From Acetobacterium malicum subsp. dehalogenans DSM 11527 (lineage in GTDB: Bacteria; Bacillota; Clostridia; Eubacteriales; Eubacteriaceae), in the NCBI RefSeq assembly GCF_000472665.1, contig NZ_AXAC01000006.1:479-64478 (forward strand): a stretch of 64,000 bases of DNA, given 5' to 3'. The translations under genes were made by a program, and so were the position numbers. Shown here piece after piece: positions 8,536 through 16,632 of this stretch (positions are counted from its first letter, which is position 1; every line of letters begins with the position of its first letter). Under the pieces are notes generated by a model. It saw only the letters and a list, made by a program, of their open reading frames with translations, ran no database searches and was not told where the DNA came from.

Positions 8536-8589
8536 ACGGGTTTGTTTTCCTTCTTTCCTGGTAGTCTTGTTTCATTGTTTTGGGCATTG

Positions 8590-8618
8590 AAAAGCCCCTC
8601 GACGGCGTGTCAAGAGGC
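8590..8618 (-). terminator. Riboswitch-linked terminator hairpin before nrdD
   Basis: On the minus strand GCCTCTTGAC and GTCGAGGGGC form a stem with a 5-base loop, followed by CTTTTC. It lies between the cobalamin aptamer and the nrdD start, the position expected for an expression platform. Confidence 0.6.
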
Positions 8619-8674
8619 ATAATGATTCCTTGGTTCAAACACCCCCTATCACGCGTAGAGTCTGGTGTGTCTAA

Positions 8675-8845
8675 TAACGGCGGGTATTCTGACTCAGGTT
8701 TGATTTTTTATAAAAACACTCAGATTTATCTGCTTGTTTTCCGATAAAAAACTCCCCTTTACAGCGGCGGGACCGTGCCGGATTTGCACCTGCTTCCCCT
8801 TAAACTGCTCCAGCTGGCGCAGCACCATTACCATCTTATTTTGTT
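8675..8845 (-). ncRNA. Cobalamin riboswitch upstream of nrdD
   Basis: The minus strand reads GGGGAAGCAGGTGCAAATCC then GGCACGGTCCCGCCGCTGT, which is the conserved B12-box region of the cobalamin aptamer, and further on the closing element GAGTCAGAATACCCGCC. A GGTGCTGC segment stands at the 5' side. Cobalamin aptamers usually switch expression off when B12 is ample. That fits a gene for a B12-independent ribonucleotide reductase, which would be needed when a B12-dependent (class II) enzyme lacks cofactor. Confidence 0.92.
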
Positions 8846-8851
8846 GTACTT

Positions 8852-8880
8852 ATATTAACACATACAATATGTAGTGTCAA
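8852..8880 (-). promoter_or_regulatory. nrdD promoter with NrdR-box-like dyad
   Basis: On the minus strand TTGACA (8875-8880) is separated by exactly 17 bases from TAATAT (8852-8857). An ACAC...GTGT dyad of 20 bp (8858-8877, ACACTACATATTGTATGTGT) fills the spacer and overlaps the -35 box. It resembles the NrdR repressor boxes that control ribonucleotide reductase genes, though only one box is seen. Confidence 0.6.
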
Positions 8881-8905
8881 ACCCATTCTTCTCTGCAAAC
8901 GGCCA

Positions 8906-10237
8906 TCATTGTTTTAAACTAAAAGGTTTGACATAAAAATGCCGGCTGATGGTCTTAACCACCGTATCACTGTCACTGGTACCAATCTGCGTCCAGCCCA
9001 TTCCTTTTAGACCATCCGAGGCATTTTCAACCACATAAGCAAAATCGGCGGCCTCCAGCACGGCTGAGTTTCGGATATCGTTACCAAAGGCGACCACTTT
9101 TTCGGCATCATAATAAGTCTTCATATCGCTGATGGCATTTTTTACTGAGGCTTCATGACTGGTTATTTCGATAAAATAATAGCCGGGGTGTTCGTCGTCC
9201 GGGTAACACTCAATATTAACAGAAGGGGCAATATCCAGGGTCATGATGGCATCTTTCAGCTCCACTATAGTCTTTTGCTGATCCACTGCCATGATCGATA
9301 AAACGCTTTGATCATTTGGTAATTCACCGCACACATAGCTCTGCTCGGGGAGGCGCTTTTTCGAGTGATAGATTTTTTCCTCCACCGGGTTAATGAGCCT
9401 GGTATAATAAACATGCAGGACATCGTTAATAATGGCGTGAGTAAAACAGTTCCGTTCGCTCCTTTCAAAAACATCAATAATTCGTTTGGCTGTTTCCGGT
9501 TTCATTTTCTTACAGCATGAATAAGTCCGTTTTTGCAGATCATACCAAACGGCGCCATTCATCATGATAATGGGGACTTTCATTTCGATCCCTTCCAGCA
9601 AGGGTAACAGGGTTTCCGCGCTTCTTGTCGTCGCAATGGTAATCAAAGCGCCCTGCCGGATCATGGTATTTAATTTTATTCTGGAGTAACTGCTGACTTC
9701 ACCATGAGAATTTAGCAATGATCCATCAAGATTGGTAACAAATAGAGTCTTCCTGTTTTTTCGCCGGGGCAGATGAAAGGCGTTAACACCTAACGACACA
9801 AAAATTCCAATCAACGTATCAATAATTCGGTCGATGGTAAAGATCAGCGGATTCACATCAGCCCCATGGGTCACCGTAATACTTAAAAATACCACACAGG
9901 TAATATAAGCTGCGCTTGCTTTTCTGATGCTGACGGTAAAATAAATCAGCGGGATCACGCAAAGAGAGACCACAAGATACTGCAATACCGGCATATCCAC
10001 CGGAATGAAGCTCCGCTCGAAGATAAGCAGCACCAAACCCATCGCACCACCGATAAAGGTTCCCAAGGTCCGATTCATCGCCACCTTAAAGCTATTGGAA
10101 ACATAGGGTTGCATGCATAAAATCGCCGCAATCGCCGAATAGAAGGGGGAGCCTTGCTCGCCTCTTAATAAATAGATTAAGAAGCACAGATAAACCGCTA
10201 TAAATGTCTTAAAAATTCGCATTCCTACTTTTGGCAT
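8906..10237 (-). CDS. FUSC-like membrane domain fused to a HAD (Cof-type) domain with degenerate catalytic motif
   Basis: 443 residues; GAGGAG precedes the ATG. Residues 1-155 hold several hydrophobic helices typical of the aromatic acid exporter/FUSC family (SPFYSAIAAILCMQPYVSNSF; NRTLGTFIGGAMGLVL). Residues about 163-435 are a Cof-type HAD hydrolase domain. The HAD motif I normally reads DxDGT; here it is N169-L-D-G-S, so the nucleophilic Asp is Asn. The acidic motif IV, normally GDxxND, reads GNDIRNS. Both changes argue that the HAD part no longer hydrolyses phosphate esters and may act as a ligand sensor for the membrane part. The gene is monocistronic, facing away from the MarR operon. 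Domain calls are firm; loss of activity is inferred. Confidence 0.85.
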   Translation of the reverse strand: MPKVGMRIFKTFIAVYLCFLIYLLRGEQGSPFYSAIAAILCMQPYVSNSFKVAMNRTLGTFIGGAMGLVLLIFERSFIPVDMPVLQYLVVSLCVIPLIYFTVSIRKASAAYITCVVFLSITVTHGADVNPLIFTIDRIIDTLIGIFVSLGVNAFHLPRRKNRKTLFVTNLDGSLLNSHGEVSSYSRIKLNTMIRQGALITIATTRSAETLLPLLEGIEMKVPIIMMNGAVWYDLQKRTYSCCKKMKPETAKRIIDVFERSERNCFTHAIINDVLHVYYTRLINPVEEKIYHSKKRLPEQSYVCGELPNDQSVLSIMAVDQQKTIVELKDAIMTLDIAPSVNIECYPDDEHPGYYFIEITSHEASVKNAISDMKTYYDAEKVVAFGNDIRNSAVLEAADFAYVVENASDGLKGMGWTQIGTSDSDTVVKTISRHFYVKPFSLKQ

Positions 10238-10373
10238 AAAGTTCTCCTCTTTCTGATGCCTATCTATAATAACATAAATTCGAAATTTTCTGCTGCTTAA
10301 ATTTCTGCAAACCCTTTCAAATACAGATACCCCTTAACTTTTTTCAGAAACAAATTAATTTTACCGAAAAGTA

Positions 10374-10402
10374 TTGACAGATAAAAAAAGGTAATGTATT
10401 AT
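10374..10402 (+). promoter_or_regulatory. Promoter of the MarR/FMN-binding operon
   Basis: TTGACA (10374-10379), 17-base spacer, TATTAT (10397-10402). The GGTAATGTATTATC segment overlapping the -10 box resembles a half-conserved copy of the palindrome that follows. Confidence 0.75.
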
Positions 10403-10430
10403 CTATTAAGGTAATATATTACCTTAATAG
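10403..10430 (+). promoter_or_regulatory. 28-bp perfect palindromic operator
   Basis: The 28 bases at 10403-10430 are a perfect palindrome, with left half CTATTAAGGTAATA. It lies immediately after the -10 box, over the transcription start, so a bound dimer would block transcription. Autoregulation by the MarR protein encoded just downstream is the natural reading. Confidence 0.75.
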
Positions 10431-10448
10431 ATTGTTGGAGGTTATATT

Positions 10449-10913
10449 TTGGACATTATCGATTCAATGCCCGATCAAAAATTCATCTTTGGCGGGATTC
10501 AAGTCGTTGCCAACCAGATGGATACGATGCTGGAGCGGGAACTGAAAGAATACAATTTAACAACCAAACAGTGGCTGCTCACCATTGTCGTTGCTAATAT
10601 TTTTGATCACGACCCAACCATCAAAGAAGTTGCCAAAGGAATGGGGAGTTCTCATCAGAATGTCAAACAGGTTGCGCTCAAGTTAGAACAAAAGGGTTTT
10701 GTGGTGATGGAAAAAGATTCCCATGATGCCCGGATCACCCGGATTAAACTAACCGATGCGGTTGCTTCGTTTGGTAAAAATAGTCAAAAAAAATCAGAAA
10801 TCTTCACCGAAAAGTTATTTAAAGGTATCTCGGCTGAAGAAATGGCGATGACCCGGTCAGCACTAGAAAAAATGCTGGCAAACCTGGAAGTAATGGACCA
10901 GGAATCTAAATAA
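10449..10913 (+). CDS. MarR-family transcriptional regulator
   Basis: 154 residues starting at a TTG; GGAGG is seven bases upstream and no better start exists. The winged helix is recognisable (TTKQWLLTIVVA, PTIKEVAKGMGSSHQNVKQVALKLEQKGFV, wing DSHDARITRIKLT). MarR proteins are dimers that usually repress their own operon and respond to small phenolic, oxidant or antibiotic ligands. The perfect palindrome in its promoter and the FMN-binding protein 15 bases downstream suggest it senses a redox-related compound. The C-terminal helices match the dimer interface of the family. Confidence 0.88.
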   Translation: MDIIDSMPDQKFIFGGIQVVANQMDTMLERELKEYNLTTKQWLLTIVVANIFDHDPTIKEVAKGMGSSHQNVKQVALKLEQKGFVVMEKDSHDARITRIKLTDAVASFGKNSQKKSEIFTEKLFKGISAEEMAMTRSALEKMLANLEVMDQESK

Positions 10914-10928
10914 CAGGAGGAAAAACAG

Positions 10929-11315
10929 ATGAAAAAAGTGATGATGATTATTCTCAGTATTCTGGGGGTATTGGTACTGGTCGGCGCTGGGGGCGTTTTT
11001 TACATCACCAACGGCCTGGAAGCCGGAGAAAACCTGGCGATCAACCCGGTCGATCTGACCAAGATTGAAGATGGCACCTATGCCGGTGTTTACCAGGCCG
11101 GACGCTGGACTAATGAGGTCGCCGTCAGCGTTGCCGATCATCAGATTTCAAACATCGATGTGGTCAAAACCGTCACCATCGAATCTCCGGAAATGACCAG
11201 CACCATCATCAACAGTGTCATCGAAAAACAAAATACCACCGTCGACACCGTCACCGGCGCCACCGTTTCCAGCAAGGCCTATCTCAAATCGATTGAAAAT
11301 GCCTTATCCCAATGA
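10929..11315 (+). CDS. Membrane-anchored FMN-binding domain protein (covalent flavinylation site)
   Basis: 128 residues with an N-terminal membrane anchor (about 4-26) and an extracytoplasmic FMN_bind domain. The end of the domain carries DTVTGATVSSKAY, matching the D-x-x-[ST]-G-A-T motif in which the last Thr receives FMN from the flavin transferase ApbE. Such small flavoproteins take part in extracytoplasmic electron transfer. AGGAGG precedes the ATG 15 bases after the marR stop, so the two genes form one operon controlled by the palindrome. No ApbE or other redox partner is encoded beside it. Confidence 0.85.
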   Translation: MKKVMMIILSILGVLVLVGAGGVFYITNGLEAGENLAINPVDLTKIEDGTYAGVYQAGRWTNEVAVSVADHQISNIDVVKTVTIESPEMTSTIINSVIEKQNTTVDTVTGATVSSKAYLKSIENALSQ

Positions 11316-11353
11316 TGCGATTGAAGATTGTCAATTATATAAACGTTTTGAAA

Positions 11354-11397
11354 AAAAACAGCCTGTTGTCGATTAAAGACAACAGGCTGTTTATTTA
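11354..11397. terminator. Bidirectional intrinsic terminator
   Basis: AACAGCCTGTTGTC and GACAACAGGCTGTT form a 14-bp perfect stem with A-rich and T-rich flanks, serving both the FMN-binding gene and the converging MFS gene. Confidence 0.85.
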
Positions 11398-11423
11398 TTC
11401 ACTTATTTTATGACGTCTTAATT

Positions 11424-12770
11424 TCAAACTGTTGCTTTATTTATTTCTTCCAGGGTTTTGCCCATCGTTTCCTTGCCAAACACCGCCACCACAACAGCCA
11501 CCACCGCAAACACCAGGGTCAAGGTAATAAACACATTGGTATAGCCGATTTCGGTGCCATAATAATTATAGATCACCGGCACCACAAAGGGTGCTGAAAA
11601 GGCCCCAATGCGACCAAAGGCGGCGGCCCAACCGGAACCGGTGGCCCGAAAAAAGGTGGGATAGACTTCCGGGGTATAGGCATAAACGCAGCCCCAGGCG
11701 CCCAAACTAAAGAAATATAGCATCGAACCATAGATTAGAATTTGTTCCACACTGCCAGCATGGCCAAACAGCCAGGCCGCCAGAGCCGTTCCGGCGAAAT
11801 AAATGGCCAAGACTTTTTTTCGCCCGACCTTTTCGATCAGGTAGGCAGCACTGAAGTATCCCGGTAACTGAGCCAGACACATAATCAGGGTAAACTCAAA
11901 ACTTTTAGTCAGTGTAAAGCCCTTGGCTACCAATAGCGATGGGGTCCATAACACGAAGCCATAATAACCAAAATTGATACCAAACCAGATCACCCATAAA
12001 ACAATGGTAGAACGGATATATTCTTTGCCCCATAAATCCAGAAACGATGCCTTGATATGAGTTAACTTATCGGTTACAGATTCCTCGGCTTTCACCTGAC
12101 TGGTAATGTTAGCCTGTTTCTCCATCGTCATCAGCAGATCTTCCGCTTCACTGGTTTTACCCACTGATTCCAGATAACGGGGCGATTCGGGCACGGCCAT
12201 GCGAAAAAAGGCCGCAAACAGGGCTGGTATTCCACCGACAAAAAAGGCCATCCGCCAACCGTATACGGGAATAAATAAATACGCCACGAAGGCCGCAATC
12301 AGCCATCCCCAGGCCCAGAAGCTCTCTAAAATAATAACATTGCGGCCCCGCATCCGGGTCGGCGAAAACTCACTGACCAGGGTTGATGCCGCCGGCAGTT
12401 CCCCGCCCAGTCCAAAACCAGTACAGAACCGTAATACCAGCAGCATTGTAAAATTCACGGCAAAACCAGACAGCGCGCTGGAGACCCCATAAATAACCAG
12501 GGTCCACATAATTACCGTCCGGCGGCCCCATTTATCCGCGGCCATGCCGGACAATCCGGCGCCCAACGCCATCCCCAGCATCCCGATGCTGCCCAACAAA
12601 CCCAGCTGGCTGGGATCCAGGGCCCATTCTTTGCCAATGGCTGCCATCACACCGGAAACCATCCCCTGATCCATCGCATCAAACATCCAGCCGATCCCGG
12701 TTAACAGCAGAACCTTCTTCAACATCGGGGTCATCGGCAGTTGATCAATCCGCGAAGCAATATTTAACAT
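11424..12770 (-). CDS. MFS transporter (AAHS/sugar-porter-like)
   Basis: 448 residues from MLNIASRID (GAGGAGGG eight bases upstream; the upstream in-frame ATG has no site). Twelve hydrophobic segments are present with the family signatures: GWMFDAMDQGMVSGVM in helix 1, the loop 2-3 motif AADKWGRRTV, RFCTGFGLGGELPAAS in helix 4 and the post-helix-6 motif PESPRYLE. The combination is that of the aromatic acid:H+ symporter/NiaP/SV2-like group. The substrate is an organic acid or nicotinate-like molecule at best guess. Monocistronic, with a shared terminator on each side. Confidence 0.85.
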   Translation of the reverse strand: MLNIASRIDQLPMTPMLKKVLLLTGIGWMFDAMDQGMVSGVMAAIGKEWALDPSQLGLLGSIGMLGMALGAGLSGMAADKWGRRTVIMWTLVIYGVSSALSGFAVNFTMLLVLRFCTGFGLGGELPAASTLVSEFSPTRMRGRNVIILESFWAWGWLIAAFVAYLFIPVYGWRMAFFVGGIPALFAAFFRMAVPESPRYLESVGKTSEAEDLLMTMEKQANITSQVKAEESVTDKLTHIKASFLDLWGKEYIRSTIVLWVIWFGINFGYYGFVLWTPSLLVAKGFTLTKSFEFTLIMCLAQLPGYFSAAYLIEKVGRKKVLAIYFAGTALAAWLFGHAGSVEQILIYGSMLYFFSLGAWGCVYAYTPEVYPTFFRATGSGWAAAFGRIGAFSAPFVVPVIYNYYGTEIGYTNVFITLTLVFAVVAVVVAVFGKETMGKTLEEINKATV

Positions 12771-12883
12771 TGTTACCCTCCTCATCATACTTAAACTTGT
12801 GATTATTATAGCACAACTATTGGTTTTTGCGACAAAATCCCGGTAAGAATCGGGAGAATTTGTTACGCTTTAAACAGCGCTAA

Positions 12884-12924
12884 AAAAGCGTTTCAAAATC
12901 CAAATGGAATCTTGAAACGCTTTT
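12884..12924. terminator. Intrinsic terminator between cysE and the MFS gene
   Basis: AAAGCGTTTCAA and TTGAAACGCTTTT form a 12-bp stem; on the minus strand an A/T-rich tail follows, so it can end the serine acetyltransferase transcript. Confidence 0.7.
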
Positions 12925-12947
12925 GTCTGCATATGCTGTTATCCTTT

Positions 12948-13901
12948 TTAAATCGTTTCGATATCTGAAAGCTGTTCCTGTTTGGGGGCTTCCTTTTTCG
13001 ATCGTTCGCCAAAAACCAGTTCCGGACTTTTTATACTGACCTTTGTCCCTTCCGGCACCGATTTTGTGATAAACACATTACTGCCGATAACCGACCCTTT
13101 ACCGATTACCGTTTCACCCCCGAGAATGGAAGCCCCGGAATAAACCGTTACCTCGTCTTCCAGACAGGGATGACGCCGTACTCCTCTGAGTTTCTGTCCA
13201 CCCCGGGTCGACAGCGCCCCCAAGGTAACCCCCTGATAGATTTTGACATGCTCACCAATAACAGCAGTTTCACCAATAACTACTCCGGTACCATGGTCAA
13301 TAAAAAAATACTTGCCGATGGTAGCGCCGGGATGAATATCAATGCCCGTGATATTATGGGCATATTCGCTCATGATGCGGGGAATCAACGGCACTGAAAG
13401 CTTGTAAAGTTCATGGGCCAGCCGATGAATACTGATGGCGAAAACGCCGGGATAGCAAAAAATAATTTCATCTTTGCTTTTTGCCGCCGGGTCGCCATCA
13501 AAGGCCGCGATCACATCAGTGGCCAGAAACTCCCGGATTTGGGGAATTTTGCTCATAAATTCATAACAAATTCTTTCCGCTTCCTGGTGACACTCGGCTT
13601 CGCCTAAATCTCCGGATTTGCCAGCCTGATGCTTTAGCGCCAAGGTGAACTGCTTGGTCAGACTTTCGATGATGCAAACCAACAATTCACCAATGTGATA
13701 GTCCTGAATTTCTCTGCGAAAATTAGTTCTCCCGAAATAACTGGGAAAAACAAGCTGCCGCAATGCTTTGGTCGTATCAATAATCACGGTCCGATTCGGT
13801 AAAAAACCTAAATCATGGGGGGCAATATAACATTCCTTTTTATAACTCTCAGAAATACTGTCAACCAATGTTCCTATTTTTGCTTTATATTCGTTGCTCA
13901 T
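12948..13901 (-). CDS. cysE: Serine O-acetyltransferase
   Basis: Makes O-acetylserine from serine and acetyl-CoA, the carbon acceptor for cysteine synthesis. 317 residues from MSNEYKAK (AAAGGG six bases upstream). The N-terminal helical domain (about 1-190) carries the AHELYKLSVPLIPRIMSE segment before the left-handed hexapeptide-repeat domain: GIDIHPGATIGKYFFIDHGTGVVIGETAVIG, then GVTLGALSTRGGQKLRGVRRHP, which contains the conserved substrate loop. This is the long form seen in clostridia and some proteobacteria rather than the short CysE of Bacillus. No O-acetylserine sulfhydrylase is adjacent. Confidence 0.9.
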   Translation of the reverse strand: MSNEYKAKIGTLVDSISESYKKECYIAPHDLGFLPNRTVIIDTTKALRQLVFPSYFGRTNFRREIQDYHIGELLVCIIESLTKQFTLALKHQAGKSGDLGEAECHQEAERICYEFMSKIPQIREFLATDVIAAFDGDPAAKSKDEIIFCYPGVFAISIHRLAHELYKLSVPLIPRIMSEYAHNITGIDIHPGATIGKYFFIDHGTGVVIGETAVIGEHVKIYQGVTLGALSTRGGQKLRGVRRHPCLEDEVTVYSGASILGGETVIGKGSVIGSNVFITKSVPEGTKVSIKSPELVFGERSKKEAPKQEQLSDIETI

Positions 13902-14021
13902 GGTTTTCCCTTTCACTTTTGCCGATTGTATTTTTTGGTGTTTTTTAATTATCTTGCCGCTTCAATCATTCAACGGCGTTTTAATTTCTTTATTATACTA
14001 CAAAATCCAACTTAATCCGGA

Positions 14022-14064
14022 AAAATAATAAGGATTAACCCCTTTAAATACTAGGAGTTAATCC
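14022..14064 (-). terminator. Intrinsic terminator after the baeRF gene
   Basis: On the minus strand AGGATTAACTCC and GGGGTTAATCCT form a stem, followed by TATTATTTTT. Confidence 0.7.
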
Positions 14065-14092
14065 TCTGTTCGACGTTAATCCAACCGGATTC

Positions 14093-15229
14093 TCAGTACC
14101 GGTACACGGCGGCAATATCGCTTTCGGTCGGCATATCCTCGTTTTCTAAAATCAATACCTCACCACCCCGACTCAGTACCACCTCGGCCATGTCATCATA
14201 AACGTCCCCAACTCGGGGATCCACAATTTTGCCCTGAACGATGGTTCCCAATTGGGGATCAAAGAGTCCTGGATGAACCTTGTTTTCTTCCAGATAAAGA
14301 GTGGCTACCTTGCCTTCGGCGATGGCTCGGCCGATCTGCACCAGGTCATCGGAACCTAAATCCTTGGCGTGAGCTTCCGAAAAAATATCCATTCGTTCCT
14401 TCAGCTCTTTTTTAAACAGCTCCTTCATTACATTCTGAACTTTTTCATGCAAACTCTTTTTGTCCTGCGAATCGACATCAACTTTTATGCCCTCATTAAT
14501 CAGATATTTATTCTTTGTCAGCTTTCTGAATTCCCCCTGATGTTCATCCAGGCCAACGAGAATAAGGGGTATTTTATATGGCTTGGAGTAGTTCTCCAGA
14601 ATAAAAGCATCGACATGACGGAAAAATTTTTCCTGATCAACCTTCCGCTCATCCTTGGCGCCACCATGGCCGTGATACATCGACTGATCGCCGCCAATAC
14701 TAGCGACCGAAAGATGGGGGGCAGTTTTTTCGGTTCCCAGAACCCCTTCCATGGTTGAATCTTTTTCGTCTACGGGAATCCCGTGGATTCCGTCGCGGTC
14801 GGCTTCAAAAAGAATAAAATTATCCCGATTCAAACCCAGCACATGATAATGGCCATAAGACTGAAAACTCCTTAACATAGGTTTTATATAATAGCTGTCT
14901 GACACAATCGCCAGGCTTTTTACATTCACCGGCAGCTTATAGACAATGCATTCTTCTTCATCCCCCAGAATGGCCAGGCTTTCAGTGGCCCCTTCCCAGA
15001 ACAAAGCGTCTTCCTCCATTTCTTTAAAAAGCGAAAACAGATCTTTAAATCCTTTGAATTCCTTGTCTTTTAAAGAAGCCTGTGCTTCTTTGACGAGATT
15101 TTTGAAACGGATGGGATTTTCCAGACGATCCGGTTTCTTAATGTTGGTATCCACATAAATGGAGATCACCGGCCTCTTTCCTTTTTCCATCATCGGATGG
15201 GGAAATTCTTTAATGATTTGATAGTTCAT
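14093..15229 (-). CDS. Bacterial archaeo-eukaryotic release factor-like protein (baeRF family)
   Basis: 378 residues; GAGGAGG precedes the ATG. The opening segment RPVISIYVDTN, the central LGLNRDNFILFEADRDGIHGIPVD strand and the late region DEHQGEFRKLTKN followed by a domain-3-like C-terminus match the bacterial proteins related to aRF1/eRF1 (baeRF group). A His/Gly-rich insert (SMYHGHGGAKDE) sits where the family has a variable loop. These proteins are thought to act on ribosomes or tRNA-linked stress but no activity is proven. It is monocistronic here, 107 bases downstream of the CheW-like gene. The family call rests on motif memory and is moderately sure. Confidence 0.7.
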   Translation of the reverse strand: MNYQIIKEFPHPMMEKGKRPVISIYVDTNIKKPDRLENPIRFKNLVKEAQASLKDKEFKGFKDLFSLFKEMEEDALFWEGATESLAILGDEEECIVYKLPVNVKSLAIVSDSYYIKPMLRSFQSYGHYHVLGLNRDNFILFEADRDGIHGIPVDEKDSTMEGVLGTEKTAPHLSVASIGGDQSMYHGHGGAKDERKVDQEKFFRHVDAFILENYSKPYKIPLILVGLDEHQGEFRKLTKNKYLINEGIKVDVDSQDKKSLHEKVQNVMKELFKKELKERMDIFSEAHAKDLGSDDLVQIGRAIAEGKVATLYLEENKVHPGLFDPQLGTIVQGKIVDPRVGDVYDDMAEVVLSRGGEVLILENEDMPTESDIAAVYRY

Positions 15230-15336
15230 CTACAAATCCTCCTCTCTGGTTTATGGAATACTTACCCGTTTTTTCAATAAAATCACACCGTTTCATTTAT
15301 CATGTCAAAGAACTGCTGCCAAAACAAAAAGTTTTG

Positions 15337-16134
15337 CTATAAATTCAAAAAATATTTTTCATCGATCGTGAATACCGGTGCTTGATCTTTTGATCGTTTA
15401 GCCAAGCCAAGACTCTCATGAGACTTATGGGTCACTGAATCAAGGGTATTTTCCCGATCTTCCAATATTGGTTCAATGGCAATGACCCGATCCACCGTAA
15501 GGCCAATTTCCAGGTTTTGTTTTGGATCTTCCAACACGATTGCCAATTCCCGTTTCGATTCCGCAAAGTCATTCACCAATGAATCAAATAGTTTAATCAT
15601 TTGAATCAGTTCGCTATTTTTTGCTTTCCTGACTACCTCAAAGGCCTTTTCCCGATCGCCCTGATCAACCAGTTTTCTGACCTCAACGCCGACTGCATGA
15701 ATCCGCTTATGGGGTGCATCAAATTTTCGCAAAAGATATTCCAACGTGTTGTCATTGGTTTCAAAATGATCATACCATTTCCCGAAAGCACAGGCATGGG
15801 GATCTGTTGTCAGCTTGAATTCCCGGTTTTCCACAACCGAATCTTCCAATTCTCTGATCCAATTGATATGATCCTGTTTTCGTTGTCCCAGCAGCTCTGT
15901 CAGTCCGTTAATCTCCTCAGCTACCGATTGGAAGCCATAAAATTTTCGCGTATCAATAATCGGTACAATTTTTCCGCGCATATTAACTGCGCCCCGCATA
16001 TAATGGGGCATACCCGGCATTTTAATTAAATTTTCGATTTTAAAAATGGCTTTAATATATTGACTGGAAACACCATAGATACCCTGCTCCAGATTAAACA
16101 ATGCCCATGGATATGCTGTTTCTAATTCACTCAT
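15337..16134 (-). CDS. CheW-like protein with an inserted CZB (zinc-binding) domain
   Basis: 265 residues; GGGAGG before the ATG. Residues 1-75 are the first half of a CheW fold (FNLEQGIYGVSSQYIKAI; MRGAVNMRGKIVPIIDTRKFYG). Residues about 85-190 are a CZB domain: DHINWIRELEDSV, then DPHACAFGKWYDHF and APHKRIHAVG, giving the His-Cys-His-His zinc set. Residues about 200-265 resume the CheW fold (EIGLTVDRVIAI). CZB domains bind zinc and can sense hypochlorite or zinc through the Cys. They usually sit at the end of chemoreceptors or cyclases, so an insertion in CheW is notable. No other che genes are near. Confidence 0.8.
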   Translation of the reverse strand: MSELETAYPWALFNLEQGIYGVSSQYIKAIFKIENLIKMPGMPHYMRGAVNMRGKIVPIIDTRKFYGFQSVAEEINGLTELLGQRKQDHINWIRELEDSVVENREFKLTTDPHACAFGKWYDHFETNDNTLEYLLRKFDAPHKRIHAVGVEVRKLVDQGDREKAFEVVRKAKNSELIQMIKLFDSLVNDFAESKRELAIVLEDPKQNLEIGLTVDRVIAIEPILEDRENTLDSVTHKSHESLGLAKRSKDQAPVFTIDEKYFLNL

Positions 16135-16366
16135 TGCTAGCCTCCCGATTTTTAGTAGTTATCCTCTTTTATCAAATAATCATTATAAACAAATTAATCT
16201 CTATGTTAATTAAACCAGTTAAAATAGTCAAGAAAAAAGTTTGTTAACTGGGATTTAAATTCCCTTTAATTCCTCTGGTTTTATTTTTTACTACTCTGTT
16301 TATCATATCTAATCGAGCCAAATATCAAATCAGGCCGGTTTCACAAAATAATACCCTAACCCTGCT
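16135..16366. other. AT-rich region before the aspA-hydF promoter
   Basis: No gene or clear structure. It separates the CheW-like gene (leftward) from the aspA-hydF operon (rightward). Confidence 0.4.
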
Positions 16367-16395
16367 TTGACAAACCACTCAAACAATGCTAAGAT
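16367..16395 (+). promoter_or_regulatory. Promoter of the aspA-hydF operon
   Basis: TTGACA (16367-16372), 17-base spacer, TAAGAT (16390-16395). It would start transcription near 16402, giving a leader of about 230 bases. Confidence 0.65.
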
Positions 16396-16401
16396 TGCCT
16401 T

Positions 16402-16589
16402 ATTAACTGAAAACGTTATATTATTGCTATTATCCTGACCGAAAAGATTTTTCTGACCGGAAAGGTGCGAAATTGGCAAGTTTATTTGATTTAGTATTTT
16501 AACTTAATTGTTGTTATTTTTTATTAAATAAACGTCCTTAATGCTATTACGCTCTCTTTCCGTCCATTTTTCGGAGAGAGAGTTTTTTT
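16402..16589 (+). promoter_or_regulatory. Long leader with intrinsic terminator before aspA (candidate attenuator)
   Basis: The leader ends in a strong intrinsic terminator at 16551-16589: CTCTCTTTCCG pairs with CGGAGAGAGAG and seven T residues follow. It lies between the promoter and the aspA start, so some antitermination must occur. The upstream part (about 16434-16480) carries a repeated CTGACCG word (16435 and 16453) and a GAAAAGATTTTTC hairpin. I do not recognise a known aptamer or T-box. Confidence 0.6.
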
Positions 16590-16632
16590 GTCTTTTATTT
16601 TTATTTGATTCTTATTTGAAATGAGGGAAAAG

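Noticed and set aside
16402-16550. T-box riboswitch before aspA
   Set aside because: The conserved T-box sequence (AGGGTGGNACCGCG) is absent; only a general attenuator layout is visible.
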